Positions 40,901 through 51,237 of a DNA stretch of 64,000 nt are shown here, piece by piece. The position numbers and the translations under genes were made by a program. The DNA comes from Macrostomum hystrix. Its lineage: Eukaryota > Platyhelminthes > Macrostomidae. Below the pieces are notes generated by a model, which searched no databases, had not been told where the DNA came from, and saw nothing but the letters and a program-made list of their open reading frames with translations. How positions within the stretch are numbered: the stretch's first letter is position 1; each line of letters starts with the position of its first letter. The stretch is from positions 32,264,501 to 32,328,500 of the forward strand of contig CATNEN010000038.1 of the NCBI GenBank assembly GCA_950097015.1, written 5' to 3'.

Positions 40901-43900
40901 ATTAGCAATCCACTTGATTCCCGTCACAAATGAAATATATTAGTAATCCACTTGATTCCCGTCACAAATGGAATAGATTAGTAATCCACTTGATTCCCGT
41001 CACAAATGGAATAGATTAGCAATCCACTTGATTCCCGTCACAAATGGAATAGATTAGCAATCCACTTGATTCCCGTCACAAATGGAATAGATTAGCAATC
41101 CACTTGATTCCCGTCACAAATGGAATAGATTAGTAATCCACTTGATTCCCGTCACAAATGGAATAGATTAGTAATCCACTTGATTCCCGTCACAAATGGA
41201 ATAGATTAGCAATCCACTTGATTCCCGTCACAAATGGAATAGATTAGTAATCCACTTGATTCCCGTCACAAATGGAATAGATTAGCAATCCACTTGATTC
41301 CCGTCACAAATGGAATAGATTAGTAATCCACTTGATTCCCGTCACAAATGGAATAGATTAGCAATCCACTTGATTCCCGTCACAAATGGAATAGATTAGT
41401 AATCCACTTGATTCCCGTCACAAATGGAATAGATTAGTAATCCACTTGATTCCCGTCACAAATGGAATAGATTAGCAATCCACTTGATTCCCGTCACAAA
41501 TGGAATAGATTAGTAATCCACTTGATTCCCGTCACAAATGGAATAGATTAGCAATCCACTTGATTCCCGTCACAAATGGAATAGATTAGCAATCCACTTG
41601 ATTCCCGTCACAAATGGAATAGATTAGCAATCCACTTGATTCCCGTCACAAATGGAATAGATTAGCAATCTACTTGATTCCCGTCACAGATGGAATAGAT
41701 TAGCAATCCACTTGATTCCCGTCACAGATGGAATAGATTAGCAATCCACTTGATTCCCGTCACAAATGGAATAGATTAGCAATCCACTTGATTCCCGTCA
41801 CAAATGGAATAGATTAGCAATCCACTTGATTCCCGTCACAAATGGAATAGATTAGCAATCTACTTGATTCCCGTCACAAATGGAATAGATTAGCAATCCG
41901 CTTGATTCCCGTCACAAATGGAATAGATTAGCAATCCACTTGATTCCCGTCACAAATGGAATAGATTAGCAATCCACTTGATTCCCGTCACAGATGGAAT
42001 AGATTAGCAATCTACTTGATTCCCGTCACAGATGGAATAGATTAGTAATCCACTTGATTCCCGTCACAAATGGAATAGATTAGTAATCCACTTGATTCCC
42101 GTCACAAATGGAATAGATTAGCAATCCACTTGATTCCCGGTCACAAATGGAATAGATTAGCAATCCACTTGATTCCCGTCACAAATGGAATAGATTAGCA
42201 ATCCACTTGATTCCCGTCACAAATGGAATAGATTAGCAATCTACTTGATTCCCGTCACAGATGGAATAGATTAGCAATCCACTTGATTCCCGTCACAAAT
42301 GAAATATATTAGCAATCCACTTGATTCCCGTCACAGATGGAATAGATTAGCAATCCACTTGATTCCCGTCACAAATGGAATAGATTAGCAATCCACTTGA
42401 TTCCCGTCACAGATGGAATAGATTAGCAATCCACTTGATTCCCGTCACAAATGGAATAGATTAGTAATCCACTTGATTCCCGTCACAAATGGAATAGATT
42501 AGCAATCCACTTGATTCCCGTCACAAATGGAATAGATTAGTAATCCACTTGATTCCCGTCACAAATGGAATAGATTAGTAATCCACTTGATTCCCGTCAC
42601 AAATGGAATAGATTAGCAATCCACTTGATTCCCGTCACAAATGGAATAGATTAGCAATCTACTTGATTCCCGTCACAGATGGAATAGATTAGCAATCCAC
42701 TTGATTCCCGTCACAGATGGAATAGATTAGCAATCCACTTGATTCCCGTCACAAATGGAATAGATTAGCAATCCACTTGATTCCCGTCACAAATGGAATA
42801 GATTAGCAATCCACTTGATTCCCGTCACAAATGGAATAGATTAGCAATCTACTTGATTCCCGTCACAGATGGAATAGATTAGTAATCCGCTTGATTCCCG
42901 TCACAGATGGAATAGATTAGCAATCTACTTGATTCCCGTCACAGATGGAATAGATTAGCAATCCACTTGATTCCCGTCACAAATGGAATAGATTAGCAAT
43001 CTACTTGATTCCCGTCACAAATGGAATAGATTAGCAATCCGCTTGATTCCCGTCACAAATGGAATAGATTAGCAATCCACTTGATTCCCGTCACAAATGG
43101 AATAGATTAGCAATCCACTTGATTCCCGTCACAAATGGAATAGATTAGCAATCCACTTGATTCCCGTCACAAATGGAATAGATTAGCAATCCACTTGATT
43201 CCCGTCACAAATGGAATAGATTAGCAATCTACTTGATTCCCGTCACAAATGGAATCGATTAGCAATCCACTTGATTCCCGTCACAAATGGAATCGATTAG
43301 CAATCTACTTGATTCCCGTCACAAATGGAATAGATTAGCAATCCACTTGATTCCCGTCACAAATGGAATAGATTAGCAATCCACTTGATTCCCGTCACAA
43401 ATGGAATCGATTAGCAATCCGCTTGATTCCCGTCACAAATGGAATAGATTAGCAATCCACTTGATTCCCGTCACAAATGGAATCGATTAGCAATCCGCTT
43501 GATTCCCGTCACAAATGGAATCGATTAGCAATCCGCTTGATTCCCGTCACAGATGGAATAGATTAGCAATCCACTTGATTCCCGTCACAAATGGAATCGA
43601 TTAGCAATCCGCTTGATTCCCGTCACAGATGGAATAGATTAGCAATCCACTTGATTCCCGTCACAAATGGAATATATTAGTAATCCACTTGATTCCCGTC
43701 ACAAATGGAATAGATTAGCAATCCACTTGATTCCCGTCACAGATGGAATAGATTAGCAATCCACTTGATTCCCGTCACAAATGGAATAGATTAGCAATCC
43801 ACTTGATTCCCGTCACAAATGGAATCGATTAGCAATCCGCTTGATTCCCGTCACAGATGGAATAGATTAGCAATCCACTTGATTCCCGTCACAAATGGAA

Positions 43901-46900
43901 TAGATTAGCAATCCACTTGATTCCCGTCACAAATGGAATAGATTAGCAATCCACTTGATTCCCGTCACAAATGGAATAGATTAGCAATCCACTTGATTCC
44001 CGTCACAAATGGAATAGATTAGCAATCCACTTGATTCCCGTCACAAATGGAATAGATTAGCAATCCACTTGATTCCCGTCACAAATGGAATCGATTAGCA
44101 ATCCACTTGATTCCCGTCACAGATGGAATAGATTAGCAATCTACTTGATTCCCGTCACAGATGGAATAGATTAGCAATCCACTTGATTCCCGTCACAGAT
44201 GGAATAGATTAGCAATCCACTTGATTCCCGTCACAGATGGAATAGATTAGCAATCCACTTGATTCCCGTCCCAGATGGAATAGATTAGCAATCCACTCCA
44301 TTTCCAACACCCGTGGTATCCAGTATTAGATAAGCAATCAATTATTCATGTCTCCCACGTTTTGCAGCCAGCCGAGATCCCATCTCAGGCAGGGGAGATT
44401 TTGGGCGCGAGTGGGATCCGATTCGCAAATACGCCGGTCGACCCAAGCCATTGCCGACTGCCCCGGTGAAAGACGGTAAGAGAATTTCGATGTTAGTTTA
44501 AACAAATTAAGCAACAATTTAAATTACTCGAAATACAACTGCTTCGTGCTTCGAGAGAAAAAAGTGTAAAATTTGTTTTCACTTTAAATAATAAACGTTT
44601 TAATAATTTTTTAAGAAACAAAAACTGGATCTAAAATGTATAATTACCCCGTGCTAAAAGCAATGCTTTTTAGAGAGTATAGTATTCAAGTCTTGGTTTT
44701 CAAACAAAATGCAGATTTGAAAATGCGAGAGGCAGTTAAATTGAGCTTTCTCGATGGTCTGAAATTGGCCGACTTTATTCCCCAGTGTATTTAAACTCGT
44801 GCGAAAAAACGTAAATAATCACGCTTGCTTTTTTATTGTTAAACTTATGTTAAAGAACTGCTAGTAATAAACTCGATCAGTCTTAGTTGCAGACGAAGCA
44901 ATATTCGTAAGCAATCTAACTGTTTAACATCCGATGCAACCTGCTTTTCCTCAAGAGCGTAACCCCATCACTGGCTGTGGAATACCCAAGAGTTCCACCA
45001 TAGAACTGTGGCATCGACCGCCGGACTATCCGTTCAGGGAGTATTTGGATAGGCCCTTGACACGCTCCAATTCTGTCATGCCTCATCGTAAATTATTTTT
45101 GTTTTTATTCGGATTCATCTATAGGACCTAATGGTGATAGGCTTGTAACGCATAGTTGTTTTTTAATTCCATGAAAATTGGTATTTGCTTCTATGCTCGA
45201 ACTGAAGATTTTAGATTTTTTAAATCTAAAAACATTTTGATTAAAAGCTAGTTTGTTTGTTTCTTAGAAATCCGTTTCGATTATGAAAATTAATTCTTAG
45301 AAACCTCGGTCAAAGTAATACGCAAATTTTCCTAGAAATCCCGATGGGCCAAGTTTTGATGTTTTATTTTTGTAACTAAATTGTCACGTAAATTATTTTT
45401 GTTTTTATTCGGATTCATTTATAGGACCTAATGGTGATAGGCTTGTAACGCATAGTTGTTTTTTAATTCCATGAAAATTGGTATTTGCTTCTATGCTCGA
45501 ACTGAAGATTTTAGATTTTTGAAATCTAAAAACATTTTGATTAAAAGCTAGTTTGTTCGAAACGAAGTTTTCCTAGAAATCCGTTTCGATTATGAAAATA
45601 AATTCTTAGAAACCTCGGTCAAAGTAATACGCAAACTTTCATAGAAATCCCGATCGATCAAGTTTGAATGTTTTTAACTCCCCAGTTTTTTAGCTGCTTA
45701 TTCATTAAAAATGTCGAGTGATGGCGAGCGAGTTTATTAGAAATTAAAATCAACTTGCTTCTTTATTTCTTACCAACTAATATCGGTTTCCGGGCTTAAT
45801 AACAACAAAAGAGACGGTGCAAGAATTTTAAGCTAATAGCGATAGTAATTTATCAATAATTGAAATTTCCAACGCTGTAAAATATAATAACGACATGTGG
45901 CGATAATTAAAATTCCATTTGATTCAGAACGCCGTCCAAATCGTAATCCGCTGACTGGTGACGAGGACTCGAAGCCAACGACGACTAGGCGAGTCATTAG
46001 TGAGTCCAAGTTTAAATATTTTTATTAATTTAGCATCTTGTTTTGTTGAACTTTTGAAATATAGTGTTTATTTTCCTCTTTCAACTCAATAGAGAAGACC
46101 AACCCGTTGACTGGCGAGAACTGCAGCAGCTTTAGTGTGAAGCCCGAGGAGCGGCAGCAGAGAAGTCGAACTGCCAGCGCCTCGTCAAAGAGTAAAACAA
46201 AGTTTTCTGTCTTTAGTCCCAAATCATCATTCACCTGTTTTCAATTGCTGTCGAATATATATATCACCATCTTCAGTCGCCTTGTCTTTCCGTCTCTTGT
46301 CTTTAATTACCTGTCATCTGTCACATATCTTTAAATCTTTGTCTTCAGTCACCTGTCTTCAGTCACTTGTCTTCAGTCACCTGTCTTCAGTCACTTGTCT
46401 TCAGTCACCTGTCTTCAGTCACCTGTCTTCAGTCACTTGTCTTCAGTCACTTGTCTTCAGTCACCTGTCTTCAGTCACCTGTCTTCAGTCACCTGTCTTC
46501 AGTCACCTGTCTTCAGTCACCTGTCTTCAGTCACCTGTCTTCAGTCACCTGTCTTCTGCCACCTGTCTTCAGTCACCTGTCTTCAGTCACTTGTCTTCAG
46601 TCACCTGTCTTCAGTCACTTGTCTTCAGTCACCTGTCTTCAGTCACTTGTCTTCAGTCACCTGTCTTCAGTCACTTGTCTTCAGTCACCTGTCTTCAGTC
46701 ACCTGTCTTCAGTCACTTGTCTTCAGTCACTTGTCTTCAGTCACCTGTCTTCAGTCACCTGTCTTCTGCCACCTGTCTTCTGTCACCTGTCTTCTGTCAC
46801 CTGTCATCTGTCACCTGTCTTCAGTCACCTGTCATCTGCCACCTGTCTTCAGTCACCTGTCATCTGTCACCTGTCTTCTGCCACCTGTCTTCTGCCACCT

Positions 46901-48338
46901 ATCTTCTGCAGTTACCTGTCTTCTGCCACCTGTCTTCAGTCACCTGTCTTCAGTCGCCTGTCTTCAGTCACCTGTCTTCTGCCACCTGTCTTCAGTCGCC
47001 TGTCTTCAGTCACCTGTCTTCTGCCACCTATCTTCAGTTACCTGTCTTCAGTCACCTGTCTTCAGTCGACTGTCTTCTGCCACCTGTCTTCTGCCACCTA
47101 TCTTCAGTTACCTGTCTTCTGCCTGTCTTCAGTTACCTGTCTTCAGTCACCTGTCTTCTGCCACCTGTCTTCAGTCACCTGTCTTCTGCCACCTGTCTTC
47201 AGTCGCCTGTCTTCAGTCGCCTGTCAATTCAGTCGCCTGTCTTCTGCCACCTGTCTTCAGTCGCCTGTCTTCAGTCGCCTGTCAATTCAGTCACCTGTCT
47301 TCTGCCACCTGTCTTCAGTCGCCTGTCTTCTGTGTAATACCAGGCGTTAGAAGAGTGTCAAATGCTTTGCAGGCTCCAATCCGCTCACTGGAGAAGGCTG
47401 CCGCACGTCGGATTCGCGTCCATCGACGCCGCGCAAAACGGCCAACGGAGCAGGCGGCGTCAGCGGAGGCAACCCTTTGACTGGAGAAAACTGTCAGTCG
47501 TACGATTTGAGCGCTGAATTTCGTTCAAAACAGCCGGTTGAGCAAGGTATTTTATTCTGCCATCAATCTATTTTTTATTAGCTAGTTATCCGAAGTAACA
47601 ATTGGTCTAGTCTAGTACATAAAGTTTTGCTAATTATTGATTTATAGGCTAAAATTATTAATCCAAAATCTTTCCAACGCAACAGGCGAAGCAAAGAATC
47701 CACTAACCGGAGAAAATTGTCAGAGCTACGATCTGACGGCTGAGCTCAAAACGCGACCTCCAGCTGCGGCCATGGCTTTCGAGGGTTAGTTTAACTGGAC
47801 GGAATTATTTATTTATTTTTTTAGACTAGATTAGATGCTGCTTTTTATAAAGCGAAACATATAGGCGCTTATGTTTCTAAAATTAGAAAATGAGTCATCA
47901 GCATACTTCTAAAAATAGAAGTAAGTAACATAGTACTTGTTTCTAAAAATAGGATTAAAAAGAGCACCCGTAATTCATTCTCACTGAAAAGATTTAATGT
48001 TGTTTAAAGTATTTTAATATTAATACATGCTTTAAATTTTATTTTAGTAATGCAAATTTTTCTATATTTACAAATTCACTATCAAGATCGGCCAAATCCG
48101 CTGACCGGCGAAAATGTCAACAGCTTCGATATCAACCAAGAGCTGCGAAGCGATCGCGGCAACGGCAACAGTGCCAGCGCATCTGCTGCTGTGGAAATTC
48201 TAGCCACTGCTGCAGCTGCCGAGGGTAAGACTTCTGAATCTTCATTTTGAACCGGTGAATTTATTTTATTTTGAATTTGACACATACTATCCATCAATTC
48301 TAGAACCAGCTGCAGGCGATGATGACGAAACATTTTAA
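37536..48338 (+). CDS. Modular N/D-P-x-(T/S/L)-G repeat protein, eleven exons recognised
   Basis: Exons: 37536-37640, 38035-38124, 38246-38344, 44368-44475, 44956-45087, 45928-45999, 46093-46191, 47373-47546, 47686-47784, 48087-48224 and 48304-48338 (stop TAA). Every internal exon starts after codon base 1, ends after codon base 1 and is a multiple of three. Each of the first ten carries one module beginning RDPISG, RNPILG, RNPITG, RNPLTG or NPLTGEN; exon 47373-47546 carries two. C-terminal modules read NPLTGENCQSYDLxAE; the tail is Ala-rich and ends GDDDETF. No transmembrane segment; composition is Arg/Ser/Pro-rich and probably disordered. The NPLTGEG core resembles a short motif in the Jupiter/HN1 microtubule-associated family, but that is motif recall, not an alignment. 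The first exon is uncertain (candidate at 15959). Length is about 383 residues without it. Confidence 0.85.
37650..37994. repeat. (CTGT)n tetranucleotide array filling a 394-bp intron
   Basis: About 85 units of CTGT with scattered CTGC and one CTAT. It starts 9 bases after the donor at 37641 and ends about 40 bases before the acceptor at 38034. Several frames of 128-223 codons through it are repeat artefacts. Confidence 0.97.
38386..44300. repeat. 38-bp minisatellite, about 155 copies, filling a 6-kb intron
   Basis: Units read GGAATAGATTAGCAATCCAC then TTGATTCCCGTCACAAAT, with GCAATC/GTAATC, CCAC/CTAC/CCGC, CAAAT/CAGAT and late TAGATT/TCGATT variants. The array occupies nearly all of intron 38345-44367 of the NPxTG-module gene. 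Two rare variants (an extra G in CCCGGTCAC, and AATGAAATATATTAG) both recur at an offset of 1369 bp. Confidence 0.98.
45087..45680. repeat. Tandem duplication of a 300-bp intron segment that includes the splice donor
   Basis: The sequence from 45087 (CGTAAATTATTTTTG) recurs from 45387 with about 95 percent identity for most of its length. Copy 1 begins at the last base of exon 44956-45087, so copy 2 carries a second CGTAAAT donor-like site without the exon. Confidence 0.9.
46330..47332. repeat. 14-bp minisatellite, about 72 copies, filling an intron
   Basis: Units of TGTCTTCAGTCACC, with TCAGTCACT at the start and TCTGCCACC and CAGTCGCC toward the end. It lies in intron 46192-47372 of the NPxTG-module gene. 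Because 14 is not a multiple of three, all three frames stay open for over 320 codons; these are not genes. Confidence 0.97.
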
Positions 48339-48475
48339 CCTCACTGCAGCAAAGAATATGCAGAGAGAGCTACATTATGTCGAGCGAGTTCATACTTGCT
48401 GATGATCAAAGAATTTTTTAAATCGGATGCGTTTGTTATAACTTATGGAGTTCGTGATCGCCATTTTAAACAAAA

Positions 48476-48481
48476 AATAAA
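48476..48481 (+). terminator. AATAAA polyadenylation signal of the NPxTG-module gene
   Basis: AATAAA lies 138 bases after the TAA stop at 48336-48338, within an A-rich stretch, and gives a short 3'UTR. Confidence 0.75.
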
Positions 48482-49437
48482 CTTATTAACGCGTAGTACA
48501 AGATAAGCCTGGCTTGTTGCTGTTTTTTAATTTTCCAAATATTTAATTCCGTCGAATTTCTTTCATTTTATTGGAATCATTGCTTACAGTATCCTATAAT
48601 ATTCTTTGCTTGTGTTAAGCAAATTGTCTTGTCTCGGTGTCGGTCGCGCAAAATTAATTTTATTGCCTTTTGTAGTGCTAAAAACCATCAGTTTCATATT
48701 TGTTATGCCTTTGCACAGCTTAATATCATTTAATTTTACTGCTTCCAGTTATTTAAATAGTTTTATCTTTCAAATCAAGGTTTTAAACGCAGCTTAGCTT
48801 ACCGGAAATTTCTCGATACGGAATAAAAACTATTTCTCAAAATACTACTGTCAGTAGGCATCGCAGCTTACTTTTTTGTGTTGTAAAGTAAAGTTACCAG
48901 TGAAATGTTTTGCTCGGCTTTTGGCTTTATAGCTGAGCTTCCTTAAAAACTTCCTTGAATACTTTTTTATCGTAAATTTATCTCTTCATATCATTTTTAG
49001 CTACTCGCTTCACCTGTCTAATTTTGCATTGTATTGTTGTTTTTATAACAGCTGGTTTTTAGTCATAGCAAATCATTGCTTCCAACTTTAGTCACTTTTT
49101 TATCTTTGAATTAAAAATCGCAGAACATGATTTTTTGCTTTGTCTTTTTTATTCGTCAGTAGTTATAAACGGAAAATATAAGTTTAGGTACTTCGGATTT
49201 TTCAGTCCGAGAAAAGTACGAGTACATGCTTCTGGCACATATAAATTAGAACGATTCTTAATCAAGCAAAGAATGATTTTTCTTATACTGAAGACAGAAG
49301 TGTTCTTTGTTAGACATATGTTTTGTGTTCGACGATAAGTGTCAAATGTTTGACGCTTGAGTATTTTGTATTAGACGGAAGATTCCTTCCTTTTTAGCAA
49401 GAATCAAAGCTGAATTCACATTAATGCATATATTGTA
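48482..49437. other. Intergenic, no gene seen
   Basis: AT-rich sequence with frames of 63-67 codons lacking any recognisable feature. Confidence 0.6.
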
Positions 49438-51225
49438 CGAGGGGTGTCCAAAAAGTAGTGATACTTTTGCTCGTATAGCCTTACTGCATGCTTGAAAATC
49501 AGCAAGTTTGGTGTTGTTGGAAAGCGAAAAATATCAGCCTTAATTTGACTAAAAAATCATCCTCATATGTTGTTTTTAAAAAACGTTATCACTGTCTATT
49601 TGAGCAAGGGTTGCTCATAGACTTACAAAAATACTGTATGGTTGACTTTGTTGAGTTTTATCTGCCTCAAAGATTCATGAAGCTTTAGAGCTTAACAAAT
49701 CAATAAATGTAAACCAATAAATACTGGGGTAGCATTTTACGAGCGTACGAGGGTTGCTTTTTTGTCTGTGGTAAATTGTGGCTAAGTCTTCTTCGCACTG
49801 CCTGCTTGCTTCTGCCTGCCTGCCTGCTTCTGCACTGCCAGCTCATTTTTCTTTCACAAGTGCTTGCTTTTTCAAGACCAGATTCTGTTCAACTGACAGT
49901 TATGGACGTGCGCTCAAAGGAAGGACAGCGGCACGCAATTCACACACTATGGAGTATTGGGAAAAGTGGACAGGAGATTTACCATCATCTGTGCAGCATT
50001 CACGGAGCCGAAGCAGTAAGTCGCATGACGGTGTACAGATGGGTCGAGCAATTTGAGTCAGGAAGAACAAATTTGGCTGACTTGCCAAGGCCAGGAAGGC
50101 CATCTACACCAAGCTCAAAGGCTTTGGCTGACCGGATTCTTGATCTGCTGGAAGAAGACTGCAGAATGACAATTCGTGAGATTGCTGACAGACTCGACAC
50201 GCCACGATCAACGGTTCATCTCTGCCTGACCAATATGAACTTCGTTAAGCTGAGCGCCCGCTGGGTCCCAAAGCTCCTCACTGCTGATATGCGACTGCAA
50301 CGCCAGCAGACATGCCAAGGGAACCTGAATCTGGTAAGTCAACGCGGTGGCTGGAATCAGTTCCGCCAGTTGATTGTTACTGGCGACGAGACGTGGGTTC
50401 CACATTTTGACCCGCCGACAAAGCAAGAGTCTAAAGTGTGGACACTTAAGGGTTCCGACCCACCACTCAAGGCTCGCCGTGAAACTCACTGTAAGAAAAT
50501 CATGCTGTCAGTTTTCTTTGACTGTAATGGCCCAATCACCATTGACTTCCTGGAGCCGAATACGATGATCAACGCAGACCGTTATTCGTCTCTCCTTGCA
50601 AGCCTGAAGGCAGACATCCAAAATAAGCGGCGCTCGGGAGTCAAGCCAGTCATCCTGCATCATAACAACGCCCGGCCGCACACTGCCCACCAAACAATGG
50701 AGGCCATCAAAAAGCTAAAGTTTGACCTTCTGCCTCATCCGCCATATTCGCCAGATCTCGCGCCTGCGGATTTTGCCCTTTTCCCTCAATTGAAGCGCCA
50801 CCTGAGGGGCCGTGTCCATGTCAGCCGTGATCACCTGGAACAGGAAGTCCGCAGAGTACTTTTGCACGTGATTCCGCGACAGATCTACGCAGATGCGATT
50901 GATCACTTGTTTCGTCGCTGGGAGAAGTGCGTGCAATCGGGGGGTAATTATGTCGAGAAAGCTTCCCTCCCTGATGATGATGAGTCATACTAACTGTCGA
51001 AACTTCTTGACCTGTTACACCATGCATAAATTCATTGTAACTCTATGGCTGACCATGTTGTGTGTTTCTATTCATAACTTTGTTATAGGTTGTGTTTTTG
51101 TTAAATGTTTGCAGTCAAATTAAAGCTGATATTTTTCGCTTTCCAACAACACCAAACTTGCTGATTTTCAAGCATGCAGTAAGGCTGTACGAGCAAAAGT
51201 ATCACTACTTTTTGGACACCCCTCG
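49438..51225 (+). mobile_element. mariner element with about 113-bp inverted repeats and TA duplication
   Basis: Starts CGAGGGGTGTCCAAAAAG after a TA (49436-49437) and ends with the reverse complement before a TA (51226-51227). The arms 49438-49550 and 51113-51225 differ at only a few positions, so the copy is young. It carries one uninterrupted transposase frame. It lies between the NPxTG-module gene and the peroxiredoxin gene. Confidence 0.96.
49902..50993 (+). CDS. mariner transposase, DD34D family, second catalytic Asp replaced by Asn
   Basis: 363 residues from the ATG at 49902 (MDVRSKEGQ); the frame is open from 49776, but the first 42 codons are Leu/Cys-rich and unlike the family. N-terminal half: two helix-turn-helix regions (AVSRMTVYRWVEQFESGR, then TIREIADRLDTPRSTVH) separated by the linker LPRPGRPST. 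Catalytic half: first Asp in VTGDETW, then WVPHFDP; the second block reads LHHNNARPHTA where the family has HDN; third Asp in YSPDLAPADFALF, exactly 34 residues after the changed position. GAC to AAC is a single transition. The frame is otherwise intact to TAA, so the protein could still bind its ends but is expected to be unable to cut DNA. Confidence 0.95.
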   Translation: MDVRSKEGQRHAIHTLWSIGKSGQEIYHHLCSIHGAEAVSRMTVYRWVEQFESGRTNLADLPRPGRPSTPSSKALADRILDLLEEDCRMTIREIADRLDTPRSTVHLCLTNMNFVKLSARWVPKLLTADMRLQRQQTCQGNLNLVSQRGGWNQFRQLIVTGDETWVPHFDPPTKQESKVWTLKGSDPPLKARRETHCKKIMLSVFFDCNGPITIDFLEPNTMINADRYSSLLASLKADIQNKRRSGVKPVILHHNNARPHTAHQTMEAIKKLKFDLLPHPPYSPDLAPADFALFPQLKRHLRGRVHVSRDHLEQEVRRVLLHVIPRQIYADAIDHLFRRWEKCVQSGGNYVEKASLPDDDESY

Positions 51226-51237
51226 TAATATAGTATA

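Noticed and set aside
16050..44300. CRISPR-like direct repeats
   Set aside because: Units are contiguous without unique spacers, and the genes around them are eukaryotic and spliced.
46282..47480. Three overlapping frames of 327-361 codons
   Set aside because: A 14-bp array stays open in all frames at once; the true exon here is 47373-47546 in a different phase context.
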